From Flavobacteriales bacterium (lineage in GTDB: Bacteria; Bacteroidota; Bacteroidia; Flavobacteriales_F; PHOS-HE28), in the NCBI GenBank assembly GCA_016716605.1, contig JADJWA010000001.1, positions 620,001 through 684,000 on the forward strand: 64,000 nucleotides of DNA, in the 5' to 3' direction. Position 1 is the stretch's first letter, and each line of letters starts with the position of its first letter. The notes beneath the pieces were generated by a model. It was not told the origin of the DNA and did no database searches. It worked only from the letters and a program-made list of their open reading frames with translations. Position numbers and translations under genes: made by a program. Of this stretch, positions 46,838-54,035 are shown piece by piece.

Positions 46838-48013
46838 TCACGCAAACAGGTACCTATCCGTATTCGCTATCGCGATCCTGTCGAAGCGGTCCATGCCGAT
46901 CTCACGGATGCTGTCGGCGAGGAGCTTCTCCTCTTCGGCCTCGCGCAGGGTCATGAAGAAATCGGTGCCGAAGAGGATGCGGTCGCCGAAAGTGCCATCG
47001 ATGAGGCCGGGGACCTTCTTCAGCGCATCGGTGCTCGAGAGGGTGTAGGAGATGTCGGCGTACACGCTGGGGAAGTCGCGCAGCATGTCGAGCACCTTGT
47101 GGTGGAAGTTGTCCGGGTCCACGCCTTCCTTCAAGAGCTCGTGCTCCTCTCCCAGCATCTGATCGTCGCCGCCGAAGTGGGCGAAGCAGACCTTGAGGCC
47201 AGGATGGGCGTTGAGCACCGGTCTGAAGTTGTCCGGGTGCAGGAACACATTGCAGGCGATGCTGTTCTTCTTCATCACCCAATCCGCCTTCCGGAACCGC
47301 TCCACGCGATCGTGGATGCCCTTCATGGCACCGTCGTTGGGCCAGAGGCTGAGCGGCGTGCTATGCGGCAGCACGTTGGCCATGCTGCCGGTGTAGAAGG
47401 ATCCCGAGCGGGTGCAATGGGTCATCACCGGCACCTTGGCGGCGGCGGCCCAGCGGTAGAGTTCATCGAGGGCGGGGTCGAAGGGGAAGAAGCCCAGGCT
47501 GGGATAGAGCTTGATGCCGAAGAACATGCCGCGCTCGACCTTCTGCTTCACCCAGTCGCACAGCGCCGCGCCTTGAAGGTGGCGGGGATCCACGCCCACG
47601 AAAGGGAAGAAATTATCGGGGTAGTGCAGGCGCACTCGCTCCACTTCGGCCAGTTGCGTATCGATGCGCGCATGCTTGCTCGGCTGCGTGTCCATGTGGT
47701 CCATGTTGAGGGTGAGCCCGACGAAGCGGACACCCGGGCCCAGCTGAGAGTAAGCCTTCTTCATGCTGAGGAAGACCTCTTCCTGCGTGCTCTGCGTGCC
47801 CACCTCGATGAACTGGAGGTAGCGCATGAATGTGCCATCGCCCTTTCGACGTGCCAGCTTCTTGATGATCCAGCGCATCCAGGGCTTCTCGAGGAAGAAC
47901 TTGATCTCATCGGCCCAGCGGTGCAGGACCTTGGGCAGGGCGATCTTGAAGAAGTAATCGGGCGCGCAACCACCGGTGAAGACGTGGCTGTGGATGTTGG
48001 TGTAGCGGCTCAT
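46838..48013 (-). CDS. Amidohydrolase-family metal-dependent hydrolase
   Basis: This 391-residue protein has the TIM-barrel amidohydrolase-2 pattern: an N-terminal HxH (NIHSHVF, His8 and His10), a distal VMTHC, CFAHFGG and a C-terminal GTDFF. These supply the metal ligands and the catalytic Asp. No signal peptide is present, so it is cytoplasmic. The substrate is unknown; relatives act on cyclic amides, decarboxylate aromatic acids or open lactones. The start lies 3 bases from the stop of the upstream membrane-protein gene. Confidence 0.82.
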   Translation of the reverse strand: MSRYTNIHSHVFTGGCAPDYFFKIALPKVLHRWADEIKFFLEKPWMRWIIKKLARRKGDGTFMRYLQFIEVGTQSTQEEVFLSMKKAYSQLGPGVRFVGLTLNMDHMDTQPSKHARIDTQLAEVERVRLHYPDNFFPFVGVDPRHLQGAALCDWVKQKVERGMFFGIKLYPSLGFFPFDPALDELYRWAAAAKVPVMTHCTRSGSFYTGSMANVLPHSTPLSLWPNDGAMKGIHDRVERFRKADWVMKKNSIACNVFLHPDNFRPVLNAHPGLKVCFAHFGGDDQMLGEEHELLKEGVDPDNFHHKVLDMLRDFPSVYADISYTLSSTDALKKVPGLIDGTFGDRILFGTDFFMTLREAEEEKLLADSIREIGMDRFDRIAIANTDRYLFA

Positions 48014-48016
48014 GGC

Positions 48017-49318
48017 TCAGCGGGCTTTGCGTTCGTCCATGGTCTTGGGCACCGCGCCGCTGCGGCGGATGTTGATGAGCTTCACCAGGACCTGGAACCA
48101 GAAGGGTGCGCCCAAGCGCAGGGAGTACGCTGTGATGGTGATGCCGATGAGCCACTTCAAGGCGTTCCAGGGGCTCCAGGTGTTGCGGCGCCGGAAGTGC
48201 TCGAGCACCGCGCGTTGCGATGGCTTGTACTCGCTGGGCACCTGCTTAAGCCGCTTGCCGGTGAACCAGCTCAGCGGTGCCTCGCCGGGGTTCCAGCCCA
48301 GGGGCAATTGCCAGTTGCGCACCATCAGCAATACCTCTTCCGATTGCTTCTCGAACACGGAGTCCGCCTTGGCTGCTTTCAGGAAGAGCTGCTGGCTCCG
48401 CGCCAGGTCCGACCTCACCTTGAGGGTGTCCGCGTGATCGCTCGCCGCGGCCAGGTAATCGGCGGCGCGCAGCGTGTCCTGGCCTAAAGCGGCCTTCATC
48501 TCCTCGTACGCATCGGCCACGCGCTCGGCCTCGCTCACCATGCGCTCACGCAGGTCCTTGTCCAGCAGGAAAACCTTGGCCAGGTGCAGCGAATCGACAT
48601 TCAGCAACAGCGCAACGGCGAAGCCGAGCATGAGCAGCTTATTGCTCTGATTGTTCTTGAACTCGCCGCTCGCCCGCTCCATGCAGCCATCGAACCAGCG
48701 GCCCAGCTCGTCCTTCAACGCGTTCATGTTGATGGTGCGCTCTCGATTTGCCTGGCGATCATCCGCGCCGGCAACACCCTGCAATTCCAACTCGCGCCAT
48801 TCGCTGTTGCGCTCGATGAAGTTGGTCATCAATCGCTTGAACTCGCTCTCCTTCATGGCCCCTACGCCCTTCGTGAGCCTTTCCGATAACGACGTGGCGT
48901 TCCCTGCCGCGAGCCGATACGTGAGGCGCGCGCGCTCCTCGGCGCTGAGAGCCCGCAGGCCATCGCTCACATCGCGGCCATCGAGGTGAGGTGCCATCCG
49001 CAATTCCGATCCTTCACCCGCAAGCGTATCGATCAGCGCATTGGCGAAGCCCTCGGCTGGCAGGTAGTGCGGGTAGCTGTTCCCGTCCCTGCGCATGGCA
49101 TTGATGATCGGATGCTGGTAGATCAAGTAGCCATAGTTCTTGTTCAAGGGGTCGTCGAGCAGCCGGTTCACGATTCGTTGCAGGAAGACCCCACGCTCCT
49201 TCGTGCGGCGGTTCCAGCTCTCCAGGAATGCGCTCACCAGGATACTGAGCAGCGCATACACGAGCGCCAGCGAGATGATCGTGTCCAGGTAGGGGTTGTC
49301 AAATGCTGCTTCCATCAC
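48017..49318 (-). CDS. Membrane protein of the nine-gene cluster, family unknown
   Basis: This 433-residue protein has an N-terminal TM helix (TIISLALVYALLSILVSAF), a second near residue 225 (LLMLGFAVALLLNVDSLHL) and a third near 390 (ALKWLIGITITAYSL). In between are long charged helical segments, likely coiled coils, on one side of the membrane. The ordering resembles bacterial membrane proteins of unknown function. It is the second gene of the minus-strand cluster. Confidence 0.72.
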   Translation of the reverse strand: MMEAAFDNPYLDTIISLALVYALLSILVSAFLESWNRRTKERGVFLQRIVNRLLDDPLNKNYGYLIYQHPIINAMRRDGNSYPHYLPAEGFANALIDTLAGEGSELRMAPHLDGRDVSDGLRALSAEERARLTYRLAAGNATSLSERLTKGVGAMKESEFKRLMTNFIERNSEWRELELQGVAGADDRQANRERTINMNALKDELGRWFDGCMERASGEFKNNQSNKLLMLGFAVALLLNVDSLHLAKVFLLDKDLRERMVSEAERVADAYEEMKAALGQDTLRAADYLAAASDHADTLKVRSDLARSQQLFLKAAKADSVFEKQSEEVLLMVRNWQLPLGWNPGEAPLSWFTGKRLKQVPSEYKPSQRAVLEHFRRRNTWSPWNALKWLIGITITAYSLRLGAPFWFQVLVKLINIRRSGAVPKTMDERKAR

Positions 49319-49337
49319 GGTTGGGGTTGGCGGAACC

Positions 49338-49988
49338 TCATGGCTGACCCACGCCCTGGTTGAGGCGGGCTTGAATGTCAGCTCGCATGCGCTTGGAGCG
49401 CTCCTTCACAAAGCGGCAGATGATGCGGTTCACTGAAGCGGGGCCGTTGGCGTTCACAATGTCGAGTTTTTGCATGATCCCTTCGAGGCTGTCCAAGGTG
49501 GGGCATGCGGCGTAGGCCTTGGTGACACGCGAGCTAGCCACTGTCGCATCACCGCCCGCGAACGTTTCAACGCCTACGGGTTCGCGGTCCGTCAGAAACG
49601 CATTGCCCCCGACCCCTTCAGCCTGAGCGACAGCGGTCTCTGCCTGAAACCGCAAGGAATCATTCGCCGCAAATCGCCCAAGGGCCTCTGGGAGCCTGGT
49701 CGAATACCATGGGAACAGCGCCTTGAAGATCTCGATTGCGCCAACCCGATCCTTGGCGTCCGGATCGGTCCAGGAAGGAAGGAGGATGTCCGCCAACTGC
49801 TCATTCTGCTTCGCGTCGGCGATGCCCTCTTCAACTTTCAAGGCTTCGTGGGCAGACCCAGCTTCAACGTTGAGCCGCGCCTCAACAGTCCGGATCTTCT
49901 GGGCCAAGGGCGCAAGCACTTGGGTGATCGGGTTCGGGGTCGATGCAAGAGCCGCCGCCGAATTCACCGAAGGTTGCAGAAGGTTCAT
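49338..49988 (-). CDS. Hypothetical helical protein, first gene of the nine-gene cluster
   Basis: This 216-residue protein starts at the ATG at 49988 (MNLLQPSVNSAAALAS); an open frame reaches 50042, but the extra 18 residues look non-coding. It is predicted largely alpha-helical and soluble, with no signal peptide and no motif I recognise. Two copies of the G-tract motif sit 85 and 106 bases upstream, which marks it as the likely 5' end of the operon. Confidence 0.6.
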   Translation of the reverse strand: MNLLQPSVNSAAALASTPNPITQVLAPLAQKIRTVEARLNVEAGSAHEALKVEEGIADAKQNEQLADILLPSWTDPDAKDRVGAIEIFKALFPWYSTRLPEALGRFAANDSLRFQAETAVAQAEGVGGNAFLTDREPVGVETFAGGDATVASSRVTKAYAACPTLDSLEGIMQKLDIVNANGPASVNRIICRFVKERSKRMRADIQARLNQGVGQP

Positions 49989-50073
49989 CGGTTCGGTTCG
50001 ATCAGCAGAATTCCAAGCATCGCACCGCCAGCTCTCGCACACCGCTAAGGTCTCCGCAGTACCAATCCTCCAA

Positions 50074-50107
50074 GGGGGTCATTTTCGTTGCGAGGGGGGT
50101 CATTTTC
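50074..50107 (-). promoter_or_regulatory. Paired G-tract motif upstream of the nine-gene cluster
   Basis: GGGGGTCATTTTC occurs at 50074-50086 and again at 50095-50107 on the plus strand, start to start 21 bases apart, about two helical turns. Read on the minus strand it is GAAAATGACCCCC pointing to the gene at 49988, the same orientation as at 36925 and 39100. The pair also lies upstream of the divergent M23 gene. It is a candidate operator. Confidence 0.55.
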
Positions 50108-50260
50108 AGGGGTACCCACGATTCGGATGCTAACGGACCACTGGTCGCCATCGCCGAGGGGAAGGTCCACGAGCACGGATTTGCGCCGGTAACAGCGCAT
50201 GGTGGAAACGCTCGGGCAGGTACAAGGCCGAGGCTTGCGAACAAGGCCTTTCTTGCCCGC

Positions 50261-51535
50261 ATGAAGAGGTGGGTGCAAATCGGGTTGGTGGTGCTCGCGG
50301 CGGCCATGGTGTATGTTTTCATCGGTGTCGACCTGGGACCGCGCGAGGAGTACGTGGCGGAGCAGCCTGTGGAGGACACCGTGGTGGTGCCCCTTCCGCC
50401 GCCTTTGGCCTACGGCATTGCCATGGACAGCCTTGTGATGCGCGAGGGAACCGTGAAGAGCGGCGCGAGCTTCGGCGGATTGCTGGGCGCGGAGGGCGTA
50501 TCCGCATCGGTGATAGAGACACTGGTATCGAAGGCAGAGGGACTCTTCGATGTGCGCAAGCTCCGGGCAGGGCATCCATACGCGTTCATTGCGCCCGATC
50601 GCAAAGGCGCAACGCCGCACTATTTCATCTACGAGGCCGATCCGATCCAGTACTTCGTCTTCCACTTGCTGCCCGGCAACGAGTACGTGACCATCGGCGA
50701 GCGCGCGGTAACGCTCACCCAGCATGCCATTGCCGCCACGGTGACCGGCGCGCTCTACAACGACCTGGCGAAAGCCGGCGCCGACCCCATGCTCGCCGTG
50801 CTGCTCAGTGAGGTGTTCGCGTGGACGGTCGATTTCTACCGCATCCAGAAAGGCGATGTGTTCAGCGTGGCCTATGCTGAGCGCAGCGTGGAGGGCAAGC
50901 GCGTGGGTGCGCCGCAGATCCTGGCCGCGCGCTACATCAGCGGCGATAAGGTGAAGGCCGCTTTCCGTTTCGGCGAGGGCAAGGAGGCCACCTACTTCGA
51001 TGATGAAGGCAACAGCCTGCGCAAGGCTTTCCTGAAAGCGCCGTTGAAATTCAGCCGGATCTCATCGGGCTTCAGCGGCAAGCGGCTGCATCCGGTGCAG
51101 AAGGTGATGAAGGCGCATCTCGGCACCGATTACGCAGCACCTTATGGAACGCCGATCCTTGCCGTGGGTGATGGCGTAGTGGAGCAGGCGGGCCGCACCG
51201 GGGGCAACGGCAACTTTGTGAAGATCAGGCACAACGGCGTGTACAGCACGCAGTACCTGCACATGCGCAAGGTCCTCGTGAAGCAGGGCCAGCGCGTGCA
51301 ACAGGGCGATGTGATCGGGGAGGTGGGCAGCACCGGCCTAGCCACGGGTCCGCATGTGTGCTTCCGCTTCTGGAAGAACGGAGCGCAGGTGGATCACCGC
51401 AAAGAGGAGTTCCCCAGCGCGGAACCCATTGCGCAAGAGCTGCGGCCCGCCTTCGATGCGGCCCGCGATAGCCTGAGCGCGCAGCTTGATGAGGCCGAGC
51501 TCGCATTGGCTGCAGGAAGGATGGTGAACTTCTAA
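50261..51535 (+). CDS. M23-family (LytM-like) peptidase, membrane-anchored
   Basis: The start is the ATG at 50261 (MKRWVQIGLVVLAAAMVYVF), which gives an N-terminal TM anchor; the longer frame runs through the G-tract motif. The 424-residue protein has a LysM/OapA-like middle region and a C-terminal M23 domain with His286 and Asp290 in HLGTDYAAPYG. The last motif reads GPHVCFRF, so the usual second His of HxH (residue 367) is Cys. I recall the same form in other Bacteroidota M23 proteins. It would act on peptidoglycan peptides, or serve as an activator if inactive. Its 3' end overlaps the next convergent gene by 4 bases. Confidence 0.87.
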   Translation: MKRWVQIGLVVLAAAMVYVFIGVDLGPREEYVAEQPVEDTVVVPLPPPLAYGIAMDSLVMREGTVKSGASFGGLLGAEGVSASVIETLVSKAEGLFDVRKLRAGHPYAFIAPDRKGATPHYFIYEADPIQYFVFHLLPGNEYVTIGERAVTLTQHAIAATVTGALYNDLAKAGADPMLAVLLSEVFAWTVDFYRIQKGDVFSVAYAERSVEGKRVGAPQILAARYISGDKVKAAFRFGEGKEATYFDDEGNSLRKAFLKAPLKFSRISSGFSGKRLHPVQKVMKAHLGTDYAAPYGTPILAVGDGVVEQAGRTGGNGNFVKIRHNGVYSTQYLHMRKVLVKQGQRVQQGDVIGEVGSTGLATGPHVCFRFWKNGAQVDHRKEEFPSAEPIAQELRPAFDAARDSLSAQLDEAELALAAGRMVNF

Positions 51536-52173
51536 GCTCCCGCAAGAGCCCGGATCGTGCGGTAAGCGTGGGTGCCCCCTGATGTGCCGATGCAATTAAT
51601 CAAGGCCTTCGCCAGCACATCGTGGGGCATGGGCTTGTACTTGTCGGGCAGCAGCGGCGCGATCGCGCTCATCACCGCGATGCCGATGCGCTCGCCCAAT
51701 CGCTTCTCGCTGCGCGGACCTATGAGGATCGATGGCTGGAAGATGTGGAGCTCCGGGAAACCCATCGCCTTCAGTCCTTCTTCCATCTCCCCTTTCACCC
51801 GGTTGTAGAACACGCGGGACTTCGCATCGGCACCGATTGCGCTCACCACCGCGAAGGCCGGTGCGCCCTGTTCCATTGCCCAAAGCGCCAGGCTGAGCAC
51901 CAGGTCTTTGTCCACGTGGATGAACTTGGCCTTGTCGCCACCCACCTTGCGGATGGTGGTGCCAAGGCAGCAGATCACGGCATCCACAGGCTGGGGCCTC
52001 AACGCGGTCAACAAATCGCCTTCGGCCGGGAGCCAGGCCTCGAGTTTCCGATCCTTCAAGTCGAGGGGCCGCCGTAGTAGCGCGATCACCCGGTCAAAGC
52101 GATCGGCTCGAATCGCCGTCTCCAGTACAGCCCTGCCCACCAAGCCGCTTCCGCCAGCCACAAGCACATTCAT
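51532..52173 (-). CDS. NAD(P)-binding protein, TIP30/NmrA-like
   Basis: This 213-residue atypical SDR has the Rossmann motif GGSGLVG near residue 8 and a YNRVKGEME segment (Tyr-x3-Lys) near 130. The HIFQPSILIG segment is typical of the HTATIP2/TIP30-like group. No signal peptide is present. The substrate is unknown. It is convergent with the M23 gene (4-base overlap) and divergent from the membrane protein gene at 52246. Confidence 0.87.
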   Translation of the reverse strand: MNVLVAGGSGLVGRAVLETAIRADRFDRVIALLRRPLDLKDRKLEAWLPAEGDLLTALRPQPVDAVICCLGTTIRKVGGDKAKFIHVDKDLVLSLALWAMEQGAPAFAVVSAIGADAKSRVFYNRVKGEMEEGLKAMGFPELHIFQPSILIGPRSEKRLGERIGIAVMSAIAPLLPDKYKPMPHDVLAKALINCIGTSGGTHAYRTIRALAGA

Positions 52174-52194
52174 GGGCCTAAGTGACGTCAGATT

Positions 52195-52225
52195 TTGGTT
52201 TGCTCTATAAACTTATCTATGTTTG
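52195..52225 (+). promoter_or_regulatory. Bacteroidota-type promoter
   Basis: TTG at 52195-52197 and an exact TAnnTTTG box (TATGTTTG, 52218-52225) are spaced by 20 bases. The gene start at 52246 lies 20 bases further. This is the best promoter match in the window. Confidence 0.65.
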
Positions 52226-52245
52226 TCCTCCGAATCAACCACACC

Positions 52246-52833
52246 ATGGAAAACCAACTCACACCTGAACAGAGCTTGAAGGTCATTGAAGGCATGATTG
52301 ACCAGGCCAAGCGCAGCTTCAGCCGCTTCAGCTTCTACTTCCTGCTCTGGGGAGTCCTGCTCACCGGGGCTATGCTGGCTACCTATCTGCTTGCCGACCT
52401 CGACCCGGCCATTCGGCACGGCATGCCTTGGGGCGTAGCGGGAATCGGCGGCGGCATCATCAGTTCGATTCATGGCGCCCGACAAGGGCGGCAGGAGCCC
52501 GTGAGTAATCCTATGGACGGCCTCATTGGGTGGCTCTGGTCCTCCTTCGTCATCACCATGGTCATCACCATCGTTGTCAGTTTGATGAACGAGCGCGATC
52601 CAGGTGCGATGGTCACGTTGCTTACCGGCATCCCCACATTCATGACCGGCCAAATGATGCGATTCAAGCCGCTCATCGCCGGTGGCATCATCTTCTGGCT
52701 GTCCGGCATTGCCATGCACTTCACACATGATGCATTGGCCATCACGTTGCTTTACTGTGGAACCATGCTGTTGGGATACATCCTGCCCGGTCTGCTCCTG
52801 AAGCGCCAAGAAGATGCCGTTCGCGCCGCTTGA
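52246..52833 (+). CDS. Four-to-five-TM membrane protein paired with a regulator
   Basis: The start is the ATG at 52246 (MENQLTPEQSLKVIEG); a longer frame begins inside the promoter. The 195-residue protein has a short N-terminal amphipathic segment and about five TM helices (FYFLLWGVLLTGAMLATYLL, SSFVITMVITIVVSL, YCGTMLLGYILPGLLL). No named family was recognised with certainty. Its 3' end overlaps the winged-helix regulator gene by 20 bases, so the two are co-expressed. This is a common arrangement in Bacteroidota. Confidence 0.75.
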   Translation: MENQLTPEQSLKVIEGMIDQAKRSFSRFSFYFLLWGVLLTGAMLATYLLADLDPAIRHGMPWGVAGIGGGIISSIHGARQGRQEPVSNPMDGLIGWLWSSFVITMVITIVVSLMNERDPGAMVTLLTGIPTFMTGQMMRFKPLIAGGIIFWLSGIAMHFTHDALAITLLYCGTMLLGYILPGLLLKRQEDAVRAA

Positions 52834-53101
52834 CCCTGTGCTGCACAACCAGCTGAGGCTGGCGGTGATGAGCCTGTTGGTCTCGCTGGAGAGCGCTGAT
52901 TTCAACTTCATCCTGGAGAAAACCGGTGCCACACGCGGCAATCTGAGCGTACAGATCACCAAGCTCAAGGAGGCCGGTTACATCGAGGTAACCAAGAGCT
53001 TCAAGGACAACTATCCGAACACTTCGTGCAGGGTATCCTCGGCCGGACTTGCCGCGTTCGAGGCCTATGTGGCGGCGATCAAGGGCTACCTGGGGAAATG
53101 A
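52814..53101 (+). CDS. Winged-helix DNA-binding regulator (HTH_34 type)
   Basis: This 95-residue protein has the HTH_34/MarR-like winged-helix pattern: LDPVLHNQLRLAVMSLL, FNFILEKTGATRGNLSVQI as the recognition helix, and a wing followed by VSSAGLAAFEAYV. It probably regulates its own operon, including the overlapping membrane protein gene (inference). The start overlaps that gene by 20 bases. Confidence 0.88.
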   Translation: MPFAPLDPVLHNQLRLAVMSLLVSLESADFNFILEKTGATRGNLSVQITKLKEAGYIEVTKSFKDNYPNTSCRVSSAGLAAFEAYVAAIKGYLGK

Positions 53102-53212
53102 TGGCCGAAGGGGCTTGACAGGTTCCGTCGATCGCCAGTGCTGGACCGTCGAAATGCTGGAACCGCTGCGAGCAAGGCCCGTTCACAGGGCCATACCGCA
53201 ACGAACCACACC

Positions 53213-53338
53213 ATGCAGACCAAGCACCGCACCCTCCTACAAGCAGCCGTTCTGCTGATCCTCCTGGTATGCGTGGCCGCTAGCAATGGCAGCGCCGCCG
53301 AACAGGAGAAGGCCACCGCCGAGGTGGCCGCCCAATAG
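53213..53338 (+). CDS. Small peptide with hydrophobic N-terminus
   Basis: This 41-codon ORF starts at the ATG at 53213 (MQTKHRTLLQAAVLLILLVC) and ends with EQEKATAEVAAQ. The signal-like helix and acidic tail suggest a small exported or membrane peptide. A strong hairpin follows 29 bases downstream, which supports expression from the upstream operon. There is no homology evidence. Confidence 0.35.
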   Translation: MQTKHRTLLQAAVLLILLVCVAASNGSAAEQEKATAEVAAQ

Positions 53339-53367
53339 TGAACCACGTTCCATACACCATAGGCACT

Positions 53368-53395
53368 GAGGCCGCGCCCCGTAAGGCGCGGCCTC
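53368..53395. terminator. Bidirectional hairpin terminator between convergent genes
   Basis: An 11-bp perfect stem GAGGCCGCGCC / GGCGCGGCCTC with a 6-base loop lies between the plus-strand small ORF and the convergent CpcT-like gene. The flanks are not T-rich on the plus side. Confidence 0.65.
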
Positions 53396-53402
53396 GGCGC
53401 TT

Positions 53403-54017
53403 TCAGTACTTGCGCTTCTTCAGGAAGGTGTACCCCCCCTTTGAGGCGCCCCAGACCTGATTGCCCGCATCATCGTAGCCGCGGTCCCAGCTGATCATGC
53501 GGTCGCTGCGGATGGTCACTTCACTCGTGGCATAGGCAGCACCGCTGCGCGCGTTGGGACAATCGCGGCCGTTCGTGCTCCCCTGATAGATGCTCTTGTA
53601 ACGATGCAAGGTGATGGTGCAGCCAGGCATCAGATCGATTGAATCCGGAGAGAGGCGCGCGAGCTTCTCGTGATCGGTGTACGCGCCGAAGTACTGCTCA
53701 CCGTTCCGGATGGTGTGGATCTCGCTCGTGAAGGTGCTGTCGTTCACCTCCTGAACGTGGTACACGCGCTGGCGGTATGGCTTGGCCTTGCTCTCAGCAG
53801 TGGCCTGCTCCACATAGAACCAAGCGCCATCCTTCCGTTTGGCCCAAATGCGCTTCATCTCCAGCTCGATCTCGAAGTAGCTCGTGTCCCCTTTGGCCTG
53901 CTCGGCGCTGGTGTAGGAGCCTTCCATGGTCATGGCGAGTTGCTCGAGGGCACGGGTGCGTTGGGCGGCGGCAGAGCCTGCTGCAAGGAAGAGCGCGAGG
54001 ATAAGGGCGGTGCGCAT
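53403..54017 (-). CDS. CpcT/CpeT-like (DUF1001) exported protein
   Basis: This 204-residue protein has the signal peptide MRTALILALFLAAGSAAAQ. The mature part carries the CpcT/CpeT pattern: GSYTSAEQAKGDTSYFEIEL, WFYVEQATAESKAKPYRQRVY and a late GSTNGRDC loop. In cyanobacteria the family attaches bilins to phycobiliproteins. Nothing here suggests phototrophy, so a different role in the envelope is likely. It lies 18 bases after the ispG stop on the same strand. Confidence 0.82.
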   Translation of the reverse strand: MRTALILALFLAAGSAAAQRTRALEQLAMTMEGSYTSAEQAKGDTSYFEIELEMKRIWAKRKDGAWFYVEQATAESKAKPYRQRVYHVQEVNDSTFTSEIHTIRNGEQYFGAYTDHEKLARLSPDSIDLMPGCTITLHRYKSIYQGSTNGRDCPNARSGAAYATSEVTIRSDRMISWDRGYDDAGNQVWGASKGGYTFLKKRKY

Positions 54018-54035
54018 GGTCGGGCTTCTTGTTCG

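Noticed and set aside
46751..48487. A 578-codon plus-strand open frame opposite the amidohydrolase gene.
   Set aside because: Repetitive His/Glu/Leu composition and no start context; the minus-strand amidohydrolase motifs are clear.
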